Source: Ornithinibacillus contaminans | GTDB lineage: Bacteria > Bacillota > Bacilli > Bacillales > Amphibacillaceae | Direction: 5' to 3' | Assembly (NCBI RefSeq): GCF_001038425.2 | Contig: NZ_LDPV02000021.1 | Location: 17,378-81,377, forward strand | Length of the DNA stretch: 64,000 nt | Part shown: positions 8,986 to 17,662 of the stretch, in pieces | Numbering within the stretch: the first letter of the stretch is position 1 | Layout of the letters: each line of letters opens with the position of its first letter | Translations under genes and position numbers: made by a program | Notes under the pieces: model-generated | What the model saw: only the letters and a program-made list of their open reading frames with translations | Told to the model about the DNA's origin: nothing | The model's database searches: none

Positions 8986-10085
8986 TGGAATCCATTCATT
9001 GCTTAGGATGTGGCGTTGAAATCCAAACGGAAGATCCCAAAGGATTAGGCTATACACCGAAAGCGTCATTAGATAAAGAAACTATATTATGCAAACGATG
9101 TTTCCGTTTGAAGCATTATAATGAAATACAAGATGTTTCCATTCATGATGATGATTTCTTGAAAATGGTGAGTTCGATTCGCGATAAGAAGGGACTAGTC
9201 GTACATATCATTGATATTTTTGATGTGAATGGAACGATGATTAAAAGCCTGCCGAGAATAGTAGGGAACAATCCAATACTATTAGTTGGTAATAAAATGG
9301 ATTTATTGCCAAAGTCTACTAACCAACGTAAACTAATACAATGGCTCCGTTCATCTGCTAAAGAGCTAGGATTAAAGGTAGAGGATGTGTTTTTAATTTC
9401 TTCTGCTAAAGGATATGGATTAGATGAATTAACAGAGCAAATAGAATTACACCGTAACAATCAAGATGTGTTTATTGTTGGCACAACAAATGTTGGGAAA
9501 TCTACCTTTATTAATCGTTTGATAAAACAATCTGTAGGAGAAACCGATGTAATTACCACTTCCTACTTTCCTGGAACGACTTTAGGCTTTATTGAAATAC
9601 CATTAGATGATGATTCTGCACTCATAGATACACCGGGAATTGTCAATCATACACAAATCGCGCATTACATTTCTGATCAGGATTTGAAAATAATAACACC
9701 TAACAAAGAAATTAAACCAAGAGTTTATCAATTAAATGCTGAGCAAACGTTATTTTTTGGTGGACTAGCACGATTAGATTTTATCAAAGGCGAGCGACAA
9801 TCATTTGTGTGCTATTTTGCAAATCAATTACCGATCCATCGCACGAAACTGGAAAAGGCAGATGATTTATATAAAAATCATGTTGGTGAATTATTAGCAC
9901 CTCCGGATGAGGAATCCTTACAAACACTACCGGAATTTACCTCTAATGCTTATCGCTTAACAGGTGATAAAATGGACATTGTGTTTCCCGGCTTAGGTTG
10001 GGTAACTGTTACCGGAAATAATACTACGGTTGTTGCGCATAGTCCAAAGGAAGTAGCCGTTTCAATTCGGAAATCGTTGATTTGA
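8985..10085 (+). CDS. yqeH: Circularly permuted ribosome-assembly GTPase YqeH
   Basis: GTPase of 366 aa needed for maturation of the 30S subunit. The N-terminal treble-clef zinc finger uses CLGC (6-9) and CKRC (36-39). The GTPase motifs occur in permuted order: NKMD (G4) comes first, then SSAKG (G5), then the P-loop GTTNVGKST (G1), and last DTPGI (G3). The C-terminal part binds RNA. Its start overlaps the yqeG stop by one base. Confidence 0.96.
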   Translation: MESIHCLGCGVEIQTEDPKGLGYTPKASLDKETILCKRCFRLKHYNEIQDVSIHDDDFLKMVSSIRDKKGLVVHIIDIFDVNGTMIKSLPRIVGNNPILLVGNKMDLLPKSTNQRKLIQWLRSSAKELGLKVEDVFLISSAKGYGLDELTEQIELHRNNQDVFIVGTTNVGKSTFINRLIKQSVGETDVITTSYFPGTTLGFIEIPLDDDSALIDTPGIVNHTQIAHYISDQDLKIITPNKEIKPRVYQLNAEQTLFFGGLARLDFIKGERQSFVCYFANQLPIHRTKLEKADDLYKNHVGELLAPPDEESLQTLPEFTSNAYRLTGDKMDIVFPGLGWVTVTGNNTTVVAHSPKEVAVSIRKSLI

Positions 10086-10094
10086 GGTGATAAA

Positions 10095-10934
10095 ATGGAC
10101 TATCGCTTCGCCTTAATTGGCTATCCAATCGGTCATTCCTTATCACCGTGGATACATCAACAATTTCTAGCTAAAACTAATTTAACAGGTTTATATACGC
10201 TAGAGGAAATGGAGCCCAATCAGTTTGAACGGAACTTTGCTACGGTAAAGTCCAAGAATTATAGCGGATTTAATGTTACACTACCTTTTAAGCAAACTAT
10301 TATTCCATTTTTAGATGGATTAGATAGTCATGCAAAGGCGATTGGTGCGGTCAACACTGTTAAGAACGACCAGGGTAACCTGATAGGTTACAATACGGAC
10401 GGTATTGGCTATCTCCGCTCCTTGGAAAGTGCTTATCCAAACTTGATTGAAAACAAGGATAAACGTGTATTAATTCTTGGAGCAGGTGGAGCTGCTAGGG
10501 CGATTTATTATGCGCTTAGTCATGGCGGATTCCAAACCATTGATATTGCTAATCGCTCGTTGGATAACGCGCAAAAGCTTGTGTTAATAAAGGCGTCAGA
10601 AACAACGACAAGAATCTTGTCTTTGCTAGAAGCAGAACAAGAATTATCCACCTATGACCTAATTATTCAAACGACTAGTATCGGCATGAAACCAAATGTA
10701 AATGAAATGCCGATGCCATTAACGAACGTAAAGCATACAGCCATTATTAGCGATATTATTTATCAGCCAATTTGGACAAAGTTTTTAAAAGCAGGAGCAA
10801 TTAAAGGGGTAAACCTACATTTTGGTCATACCATGCTACTATATCAGGCCCAATATGCGTTTGAAATTTGGACTGGTAATAAGCCTTTAATGAACGATAT
10901 GGAAACTAAACTTAAACAATTATTAGAAGGGTGA
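10095..10934 (+). CDS. aroE: Shikimate dehydrogenase
   Basis: This enzyme reduces 3-dehydroshikimate to shikimate with NADPH in aromatic amino acid synthesis. The product is 279 aa. IGHSLSPWIHQQF binds the substrate, and NVTLPFKQ has the catalytic Lys. GAGGAARAI is the nucleotide-binding glycine loop. ATG with GAGGTGAT upstream, 9 bases after yqeH. Its position inside a ribosome-assembly operon is the Bacillus arrangement. Confidence 0.96.
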   Translation: MDYRFALIGYPIGHSLSPWIHQQFLAKTNLTGLYTLEEMEPNQFERNFATVKSKNYSGFNVTLPFKQTIIPFLDGLDSHAKAIGAVNTVKNDQGNLIGYNTDGIGYLRSLESAYPNLIENKDKRVLILGAGGAARAIYYALSHGGFQTIDIANRSLDNAQKLVLIKASETTTRILSLLEAEQELSTYDLIIQTTSIGMKPNVNEMPMPLTNVKHTAIISDIIYQPIWTKFLKAGAIKGVNLHFGHTMLLYQAQYAFEIWTGNKPLMNDMETKLKQLLEG

Positions 10935-10938
10935 TACC

Positions 10939-11229
10939 ATGCTTACAGGCAAACAAAAACGATTTCTTCGTTCTAAAGCACATCATTTAAAACCAATTTT
11001 TCAAGTTGGGAAAATTGGGGTTAATGAAAATATGATTACACAAATTAACGAAGCATTAGAAAAACGGGAATTATTAAAGGTTAGTATTTTACAAAATTGT
11101 TTGGACGATAAGGAAACAGTTGCACAAGAATTACAAGCTGGAACAGATGCAGAAATTGTACAATTAATCGGAAACAATATTGTATTATATAAAGAATCCG
11201 TAGAGCATAAAGAAATTCAATTGCCATAA
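10939..11229 (+). CDS. yhbY: CRM-domain RNA-binding protein YhbY/YqeI
   Basis: A 96-aa single-domain protein of the CRM fold, which associates with pre-50S ribosomal particles in other bacteria. The start LTGKQKRFLRSKAHHLKPIFQVGK and the GxxG-like loop GKIGVN are diagnostic. ATG with GAAGGGTG upstream, 4 bases after aroE. Confidence 0.94.
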   Translation: MLTGKQKRFLRSKAHHLKPIFQVGKIGVNENMITQINEALEKRELLKVSILQNCLDDKETVAQELQAGTDAEIVQLIGNNIVLYKESVEHKEIQLP

Positions 11230-11252
11230 CTAGCTTGTAAAGGGGTAAATCG

Positions 11253-11822
11253 ATGAAGCGAATTGGAATACTTGGTGGAACATTTGACCCGCCACATATT
11301 GGTCATTTCATTATTGCCGAAGAGGTTCGTACAGCACTTCAATTAGAAGCGGTTTGGTTTATCCCAACGTATGAGCCTCCCCATAAACATGAAGCAGCAA
11401 CCGATGCAGTTAGTCGGTGGGAAATGCTTAATTTGGTATTAGCGAATCATGCATCGTTTCAATTGAATACAATAGAAATAGATCGATCTGGAAAGTCTTA
11501 TACCATCGATACGATGGTGGAGCTTAAAAAGCGTTATCCAGAAACGGAATTTTATTTTATTATCGGTGCAGATATGGTGGAGTATCTTCCGAATTGGTAT
11601 CGAATTGATGAGTTACAGGAACTGGTTAATTTCGTTGGAGTGAAGCGAGCAGGTTATCAATTAGAGACTACATATCCCATTATCCAGGTAGAAATTCCAA
11701 TGGTGGATGTATCCTCCAGTATGATTCGAGACCGTATAATGGCCAATCAATCGATTAAATACCTAGTCCCTGAGACAGTACATACGTATATTAAGGAGCA
11801 TGGTTTGTATGAAAATAAATGA
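11253..11822 (+). CDS. nadD: Nicotinate-nucleotide adenylyltransferase
   Basis: Forms nicotinate adenine dinucleotide from nicotinate mononucleotide and ATP in NAD synthesis. The product is 189 aa. GGTFDPPHIGHF is the nucleotidyltransferase HxGH motif, and VSSSMIRDRI is the ISSTxxR-type C-terminal motif. AAAGGGG lies 8 bases before the ATG. It overlaps yqeK by 14 bases, so the two are translationally coupled. Confidence 0.96.
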   Translation: MKRIGILGGTFDPPHIGHFIIAEEVRTALQLEAVWFIPTYEPPHKHEAATDAVSRWEMLNLVLANHASFQLNTIEIDRSGKSYTIDTMVELKKRYPETEFYFIIGADMVEYLPNWYRIDELQELVNFVGVKRAGYQLETTYPIIQVEIPMVDVSSSMIRDRIMANQSIKYLVPETVHTYIKEHGLYENK

Positions 11823-12411
11823 GGCCAAGGAAATAGTCGAAGCGCATTTAACAAAAGCCCGATTTGAACATTCATTACGGGTTGCAGATACAGCCGTTGA
11901 ACTTGCAAAAAAATATAATGTATCTACGGAGCAAGCCGAATTAGCTGCGATTTTTCATGACTATTGTAAATACCGTTCATTAGAAGAAATGAAACGAATT
12001 ATCATGACAAGCTATTTACCAAAAGATTTGTTGCAATATCACCATGAATTATGGCATGGCCCAGTTGCATCTATCCTAATCGAACAGGAATATGGGATTT
12101 ATGATACTGAAATCCAATCGGCCATTTATTATCACACGACTGGTAGAGCTCACATGAGTGATTTAGAACTTGTTCTGTTTGTGGCTGATTATATTGAACC
12201 AGGAAGAAGCTTCCCAGGGCTGGATGACGTCCGGGAGATGGCAAAGACTAATCTTAGTAAAAGTGCATGGATGGTATCGCGTAATACTATTCAGTATTTA
12301 ATGCAAAAGAAAAATCGTATTTATCCAGATACATTTCATGCATATAATGATTTAACGAAGCATTTAGAAGGAGGAACTTTGATTGAGCAAAAACTCATTG
12401 GAAATACTTAA
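11809..12411 (+). CDS. yqeK: HD-domain Ap4A hydrolase YqeK
   Basis: A 200-aa HD-superfamily hydrolase. Members of this family split diadenosine tetraphosphate symmetrically. The metal ligands are visible in HSLRVADTAVEL (His), IFHDYCK (His-Asp) and later HHELWHGP. The ATG at 11809 is preferred, because AAGGAG (11793-11798) is 10 bases from it but only 1 base from the ATG at 11800. It overlaps nadD and rsfS. Confidence 0.92.
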   Translation: MKINEAKEIVEAHLTKARFEHSLRVADTAVELAKKYNVSTEQAELAAIFHDYCKYRSLEEMKRIIMTSYLPKDLLQYHHELWHGPVASILIEQEYGIYDTEIQSAIYYHTTGRAHMSDLELVLFVADYIEPGRSFPGLDDVREMAKTNLSKSAWMVSRNTIQYLMQKKNRIYPDTFHAYNDLTKHLEGGTLIEQKLIGNT

Positions 12412-12739
12412 ACTAGCGGCTGAAGCATGTGATGACAAAAGAGCCGAAGATATTATCGCACTTGACTTAGGTGAGGTTTCCCTTGTGGCAGACTATTTCT
12501 TGATTTGTCATGGTAGTAATGAACGACAAGTACAATCTATCGCTAGGGCTGTAAAAGACAAAATGGAAGAAAATGATATTCATGTAAAGCGACTTGAAGG
12601 ATTTGATCAGGCAAGATGGGTATTAGTTGATTTAGGGGATATCGTTTGCCATGTGTTTCATAAAGATGAACGTTCTTACTATAATTTAGAACGATTATGG
12701 GGAGATGCGTCACTAGTACCACTTGAGGTAGGCAATTAA
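12383..12739 (+). CDS. rsfS: Ribosome silencing factor RsfS
   Basis: A 118-aa protein that binds L14 on the 50S subunit and blocks subunit joining when nutrients run short. The conserved core runs from EDIIALDLGEVSLVADYFLIC to YYNLERLWGDA. It starts with TTG, with AGGAGG (12369-12374) 8 bases upstream inside yqeK. The two genes overlap by 29 bases. Confidence 0.95.
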   Translation: MSKNSLEILKLAAEACDDKRAEDIIALDLGEVSLVADYFLICHGSNERQVQSIARAVKDKMEENDIHVKRLEGFDQARWVLVDLGDIVCHVFHKDERSYYNLERLWGDASLVPLEVGN

Positions 12740-12742
12740 TTT

Positions 12743-13504
12743 ATGGCATATCATCAAGTAATGGCGGAGTTGTACGATAAACTCATGGAAGATGCCCCTT
12801 ATGATAAATGGGTTACCTTTACAGAAGCTGTACTAGAAAGCTATCAAGTTTCAGGCGCAAAGGTAGCTGACTTTGGCTGTGGAACAGGCGAAATCACGGT
12901 TCGTTTATCAGAAAATGGGTATGAAGTAACAGGGGTTGACTATTCCGCTGATATGTTAGCAATAGCGGAACAAAAAGGAACAGCTGCAAACCAAACTATT
13001 CGATGGATTCATCAGGATTTGAGAGAATTAGCTGGGATTTCACAAATGGATGTTGTGGTGAGCTATTGTGATGTGATGAATTATATTACAGCAAAAGAGG
13101 ATGTACAGCAAGTCTTTAAAAATGTAAATAAAGCATTGTCTGATAATGGCTTATTTATCTTCGATGTTCATTCCTTACATCATGTGGAGCAAGATTTAGT
13201 TGACCATACGTTTGCTGATGTGACCGATGATAGCTCCTATATTTGGTTTTGCTATCCAGGGGAGTCGGAAGGTGAAATGTATCACGATCTCACATTCTAT
13301 CATTTACAAAAGGATCACTATGTACGATTTGATGAATCTCATCACCAAAGAACCTATTCAGTTGCTACATATAGGCAGTTATTAGAAAATAGTGGCTTCG
13401 AAATTTTAAAGATTTGTGGTGATTTTTCGGTAGAAATGGCATTTTCAGAAGAAAATGCCGAAAGAATATTTTTTATAGCGCAAAAAAAGGACGAGATTAA
13501 GTAG
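12743..13504 (+). CDS. yqeM: SAM-dependent methyltransferase YqeM
   Basis: A 253-aa class I methyltransferase. The SAM-binding motif I is VADFGCGTGEITVRL at about residue 41, and motif II is YEVTGVDYSADML. The substrate is unknown. It is the last gene of the yqeG operon: its stop codon lies in the loop of a terminator hairpin. Confidence 0.88.
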   Translation: MAYHQVMAELYDKLMEDAPYDKWVTFTEAVLESYQVSGAKVADFGCGTGEITVRLSENGYEVTGVDYSADMLAIAEQKGTAANQTIRWIHQDLRELAGISQMDVVVSYCDVMNYITAKEDVQQVFKNVNKALSDNGLFIFDVHSLHHVEQDLVDHTFADVTDDSSYIWFCYPGESEGEMYHDLTFYHLQKDHYVRFDESHHQRTYSVATYRQLLENSGFEILKICGDFSVEMAFSEENAERIFFIAQKKDEIK

Positions 13505-13522
13505 TTTCTCGTCCTTTTTGTT
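13486..13522 (+). terminator. Terminator of the yqeG-yqeM operon
   Basis: AAAGGACGAGA (13486-13496) and TCTCGTCCTTT (13507-13517) form an 11-bp stem followed by a T run. The yqeM stop codon lies in the loop. Confidence 0.9.
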
Positions 13523-13600
13523 TTTTGCATCATAGGGAAAGGTTTTGTATGATGACTACATCATGTGGTTAATATGAAACGAATTGGGAAGTGATCTACG

Positions 13601-14191
13601 TTGCTACAATTAATCCGTAAACAACTGGTATTCCTTCTTGTTGGAATTGGTGTTCTGATTACGATTATTGTTGTCTTTTCGATGCCGGATGCGTCTACTT
13701 CCGAGCTTACCCCGATTGCACCAGTTGAGCCAGCTAACCAGGAAGATGAACAAGCGGAACAAGCGGAAACAACTAGTGAAATTTTAGTAGATATAAAAGG
13801 GGCGGTTCTAGCACCAGGCGTGTATCAATTAGAAATGAATAGTAGGGTGCAGGATGCAATAGAAAAGGCTGGTGGATTTACAGAAGTAGCTGATCAGACA
13901 GTAATAAATCTTGCACAAAAAGTATTTGATGAAATGGTCCTCATGGTGCCAGAAAAAGGCGAGACGGTGCAAAATAGTGCTGGAGATGCTCAACATGCAA
14001 AAGTAAGAATTAACTATGCGACCGAGGAAGAAATACAACAACTAACAGGAATAGGACCAGCAAAAGCAAAAGCCATCATTGAACATCGTGAAACATACGG
14101 AACGTTTAGTAAGCTAGAGGACTTACTAGAGATTTCTGGGATTGGGGAGAAAACACTAGAAATCATTCAAGAGGAGATACAAATTCCGTAG
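13601..14191 (+). CDS. comEA: Competence DNA receptor ComEA
   Basis: Membrane-anchored receptor that binds double-stranded DNA outside the cell for uptake. The product is 196 aa. One N-terminal transmembrane helix (about residues 6-28) is followed by an acidic linker. An SLBB domain (ILVDIKGAVLAPGVYQL) comes next, then a C-terminal helix-hairpin-helix pair (INYATEEEIQQLTGIGPAKA, LLEISGIGEKTLE) that grips DNA. The start is TTG with GGGAAG upstream. I see no clear ComK box in the short upstream gap. The comER gene that lies upstream in B. subtilis is not here. Confidence 0.95.
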   Translation: MLQLIRKQLVFLLVGIGVLITIIVVFSMPDASTSELTPIAPVEPANQEDEQAEQAETTSEILVDIKGAVLAPGVYQLEMNSRVQDAIEKAGGFTEVADQTVINLAQKVFDEMVLMVPEKGETVQNSAGDAQHAKVRINYATEEEIQQLTGIGPAKAKAIIEHRETYGTFSKLEDLLEISGIGEKTLEIIQEEIQIP

Positions 14192-14255
14192 TTGTTTGAC
14201 GATACTAATAGTAGAGCGGTAAACTAGAAACGACAATAGGGGAGGAATGACGCGT

Positions 14256-14819
14256 ATGGAAAGAATTTCATGGAATCAATATTTTATGGCGCAAAGTCAA
14301 TTGTTAGCACTTCGAAGTACCTGTACCAGACTGATGGTAGGTGCGACAATTGTTCGTGATAAACGAATTATAGCGGGTGGTTATAATGGAAGTGTTTCAG
14401 GTGATGTTCATTGTGTAGATGAGGGCTGTTATGTGATAGATGGCCATTGTGTACGAACGGTCCACGCAGAAGCAAATGCACTCCTACAATGCGCTAAATT
14501 CGGTGTTCCAACGGAAAATGCCGATGTATATGTAACGCATTTTCCATGCTTACAATGTACCAAACAATTAATTCAAAGTGGAATTCGAACCGTCTATTAT
14601 GCCGAGGATTATAAAAATCATCCATATGCACTTCAATTGTTCAAAGAAGCAGGGGTTCAAACACAGAAGGTTGAATTAGATTACTTAGCCCTTGATATGA
14701 AATTTAAAGAGAAGAACGACTTCGTTACGAAGCTACTTGCGTTAGTTGACACAGAAGCGGTCGATCAAACCGAACTAGCATCCTTAAGGGATGAAGCAAA
14801 TGAATTATTTCAGCGATAG
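14256..14819 (+). CDS. comEB: dCMP deaminase-family protein ComEB
   Basis: A 187-aa zinc deaminase of the dCMP deaminase family. HAEANALLQC carries the zinc His and the catalytic Glu, and PCLQC carries the two zinc cysteines. The N-terminus MERISWNQYFMAQSQLLALRS is typical of the family. ATG 14256 is chosen because GGGGAGG is about 10 bases from it, whereas the ATG at 14247 touches that site. It is part of the comE operon although deamination itself is not known to be needed for DNA uptake. Confidence 0.93.
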   Translation: MERISWNQYFMAQSQLLALRSTCTRLMVGATIVRDKRIIAGGYNGSVSGDVHCVDEGCYVIDGHCVRTVHAEANALLQCAKFGVPTENADVYVTHFPCLQCTKQLIQSGIRTVYYAEDYKNHPYALQLFKEAGVQTQKVELDYLALDMKFKEKNDFVTKLLALVDTEAVDQTELASLRDEANELFQR

Positions 14820-14840
14820 TGCTACAATGGTGCGGTTTCC

Positions 14841-17120
14841 ATGAAAGGGTACTGGTATGTTGCTGATATTGCTGCTTTGGCAAGTATCTTTGTAAAGATG
14901 TTTGATAATTTATTGTTTGGGTTTGGATTACTTATTTGGTTTGTGGTCTTATATAAGACCAATCGGTTAGGGAAACTACCAATCGTAATTTCCCTAACCT
15001 GCTTCTTATTTTTCTCCTATTATATCCCTTCCATCTCTACTCCTAATACCATTGAAGAAAGCCAAGAAATGACCGTCACCGGCAAAATTAGCAGTCCAGT
15101 TTCTACCACGGATGCTGTTCTCCAATTTAGGATTCGGGATGAACAATCCAACCAATTACTTCAAGCCACCTTATTTAATCCGCCAGTAAATAAAAAGGAA
15201 ATTTCTACAATTAAGTATGGTGCGATATGTCAACTTAATGGAGAAGTAGGACAGCCTGAGGGTGCCCGAAATCCGGGGCAATTCGACTTTCAGCACTATT
15301 TAGCCTCCAGTGGTGTTCACTACGAACTAGTGCTAGATTCGCTAGCGGATGTAAGTTGTACAGGCGCCTCCAAGCTGTCCGTGTTATATTCCCTGCGTGA
15401 AAAGCTTATGACATATGTTTCTACCCATTATAGTGATTCAACTAGCTCATGGTTGAATGCGCTTGTACTTGGTGATGACGGTGGAATCCCAATAGATACA
15501 GAGGAGCTATTCCAACGCTGGGGTCTTTCCCATTTACTCGCGATTTCCGGTCTACATATTGGTTTAGTGGTAGGGTTCGTGTACTTTATTTTTTTAAGGA
15601 TGGGCGTAGTTACGAGAGAAAAGTCGATGTGGATTATGATGGTTTTTTTGCCAATTTATGCTGTTTTAGCCGGTGGTGAACCGTCTATTTGGCGAGCGAG
15701 CTTAATGGTGCTTCTTGTAATTTGTGTGCAGAAACTAAAGCTAACGATTTCAATAACCGATGTCATTAGTATTATATTTCTTTGCCTGCTAGTAGTGGAT
15801 GGTTACATCATCTATCATGTCGGCTTTCAACTATCCTTTTTAGTTTCATTTGGTATTATATTATCCAGAAAGTGGCTATCAAATAGTACATCACCATTTA
15901 TTACCTTATTGAAATTAAGTTTTGTTGCGCAGCTTGTGATTATCCCGTTACAAATACTCTATTTTTATAATTTTAATCCACTATCAATAATTCTCAATAT
16001 CATTGTTGTACCATATTTTTCGTTTTTTGTTATTCCTTTAATGTTTATCCTTTTATTTCTATCACCAATCCCATTTGTATCATCCATTTTAGATCAATTC
16101 TTTTCCTGGATTCATGAACTGTTATTTCTACGGCTATTGGACGTTATTGATCAGACAAGCTATTTTCCGTTCATTACGGGTATTTTTCCTGGAATAGTAA
16201 TTGTTTTTTATTATGTAGTTTTACTTCTATTTATGTATTCGTTACAGCGAGAGCGTGTGGTGCGTGCTGTACAATATGGGGTTATGCAAGTACTTGTAAT
16301 CGTATTTTTAGTGATTCGACCCTATTTTTCACCTGTCGGCACGGTTACAATGCTTGATATTGGGCAGGGGGATTCCTTTGTTATGGAATTACCTTATCGG
16401 AAAGGGACTATCTTGGTAGATGCTGGGGCATCTTTTTCGTTCGAAGATATGGAGCCAAAGGAAACGAACTACACGCAAATTATTAAGCCGTATCTTCAGT
16501 ATCGTGGCATTTCGAAAATTGATGCGATTTTTGTTAGTCATGAGGATATTGATCATGTAGGTAGTGTGAATTTCATTACGGAAGACTTTGAGGTCGACAA
16601 AATTATTATTAGTTCTTATTATTCCCTTGATCCAGAGACAGTAGTGTATTGGCGTGAAAAGGGAATTGAGGTGATTCGTGTCAACCAAGGTGACGAGCTA
16701 TTGTTAGGAGACTACAGGTTTACCATTCGATCACCAGGGGTAGATAGAAATGGAACAAATGAAAATTCGTTAGTATTTGATGTTAGACTTGGGAAGCAAA
16801 ATTGGTTATTCAGTGGTGATATTGATAAAGAAGCGGAACTAGCTATTTTAAATCGCTATCCGAATATCAATATTGATATTTTAAAGGTTGCTCATCATGG
16901 TAGTAACACTTCAAGTGATCCTCAGTTTTTGAAATCAATCCAACCTTCGTATGCTTTAATTTCAGTCGGTAAAGGAAATTCCTATGGACATCCGACAAAG
17001 GAAGTCATTGACCTACTTGCCGAGGAAGGAATTATCGTGCTCCGAACAGATCAACATGGTGCGATTCAATATCGTTTTACGGATGATGGTGCCGGAACAT
17101 TTTATCGTTTTTTACCATAG
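14841..17120 (+). CDS. comEC: Competence DNA channel ComEC
   Basis: Polytopic protein of 759 aa that forms the channel through which single-stranded DNA enters the cell. An N-terminal soluble OB-like segment follows the first helices. The central competence domain carries LLAISGLHIGLVVG and many transmembrane helices. The C-terminal metallo-beta-lactamase-like domain carries HEDIDHVGS and VAHHGSNTSS, with likely nuclease metal ligands. The ribosome binding site is weak, which suggests coupling to comEB 21 bases upstream. Confidence 0.95.
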   Translation: MKGYWYVADIAALASIFVKMFDNLLFGFGLLIWFVVLYKTNRLGKLPIVISLTCFLFFSYYIPSISTPNTIEESQEMTVTGKISSPVSTTDAVLQFRIRDEQSNQLLQATLFNPPVNKKEISTIKYGAICQLNGEVGQPEGARNPGQFDFQHYLASSGVHYELVLDSLADVSCTGASKLSVLYSLREKLMTYVSTHYSDSTSSWLNALVLGDDGGIPIDTEELFQRWGLSHLLAISGLHIGLVVGFVYFIFLRMGVVTREKSMWIMMVFLPIYAVLAGGEPSIWRASLMVLLVICVQKLKLTISITDVISIIFLCLLVVDGYIIYHVGFQLSFLVSFGIILSRKWLSNSTSPFITLLKLSFVAQLVIIPLQILYFYNFNPLSIILNIIVVPYFSFFVIPLMFILLFLSPIPFVSSILDQFFSWIHELLFLRLLDVIDQTSYFPFITGIFPGIVIVFYYVVLLLFMYSLQRERVVRAVQYGVMQVLVIVFLVIRPYFSPVGTVTMLDIGQGDSFVMELPYRKGTILVDAGASFSFEDMEPKETNYTQIIKPYLQYRGISKIDAIFVSHEDIDHVGSVNFITEDFEVDKIIISSYYSLDPETVVYWREKGIEVIRVNQGDELLLGDYRFTIRSPGVDRNGTNENSLVFDVRLGKQNWLFSGDIDKEAELAILNRYPNINIDILKVAHHGSNTSSDPQFLKSIQPSYALISVGKGNSYGHPTKEVIDLLAEEGIIVLRTDQHGAIQYRFTDDGAGTFYRFLP

Positions 17121-17146
17121 GATAGGAATAGAAATTAGACAAAAAA

Positions 17147-17184
17147 ACAAGAAGAGACAGGTACTAAAACCAGTCTCTTCTTGT
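17147..17184 (-). terminator. Terminator of yqzM
   Basis: ACAAGAAGAGAC (17147-17158) and GTCTCTTCTTGT (17173-17184) make a perfect 12-bp stem. On the minus strand it is followed by seven T, just downstream of yqzM. It can also stop comEC readthrough. Confidence 0.85.
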
Positions 17185-17206
17185 TACGGTTTACGTTTCA
17201 TATGTA

Positions 17207-17341
17207 TTAAGAACCAACGACACTAATAATAACACCAATCACAAAAATTAGAAGGAAGAAAATTAAAGAAAACGAAAATCCTTTAATTGAATCAACTACA
17301 TCGTTATTTTTGGATTGTGGATCCTGTTCAAATTCATTCAT
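17207..17341 (-). CDS. yqzM: Small membrane protein YqzM
   Basis: A 44-aa protein with a polar N-terminus (MNEFEQDPQSKNNDVVDS) and one hydrophobic helix that fills the rest. The location between comEC and holA, on the opposite strand, is the same as B. subtilis yqzM, and the length agrees. AGGAGGG lies 6 bases before the ATG. A terminator follows directly. The function is unknown. Confidence 0.85.
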   Translation of the reverse strand: MNEFEQDPQSKNNDVVDSIKGFSFSLIFFLLIFVIGVIISVVGS

Positions 17342-17398
17342 CGCTAACCCTCCTATTTCACCTAATAGTATAAATTATTTACATAAAAAAATCTACAT

Positions 17399-17427
17399 TT
17401 GACAAGAAAAAGTCGCAATTTTATGCA
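17399..17427 (+). promoter_or_regulatory. Possible sigma-A promoter for holA
   Basis: TTGACA (17399-17404), a 17-base spacer and TATGCA (17422-17427). The -35 is perfect and the -10 matches 4 of 6. The stretch 17342-17562 between the divergent yqzM and holA holds nothing else I can name. Confidence 0.5.
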
Positions 17428-17662
17428 TCCCCAAAATTAGAAAGAGTTAACAACTATACTTTTTACAAGAAAGGTCATGCTAAAAAGGAAAGAAAAACAT
17501 CGTTTATCAGTTGTTTCTAGGGCAACATGATAGACGTTCATATAGATAGGGAGGGGAATTCCGTTGGAGCTAACCTTTTTACGAATTTCCCTCTCAGGTT
17601 TTTCTTGCTATTCACAAGTAGAGCCTTTACCATTATGTATATATCAAAATGGAGTGAATAGC

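Noticed and set aside
13549..13564. The dyad ATGATG-ACTA-CATCAT before comEA as a ComK site
   Set aside because: It lacks the AAAA-N5-TTTT pattern of ComK boxes; it is a simple short palindrome of unclear meaning.
16984..17226. An 80-codon frame across the end of comEC
   Set aside because: It lies in another frame of comEC and continues over the yqzM terminator; codon use is poor.
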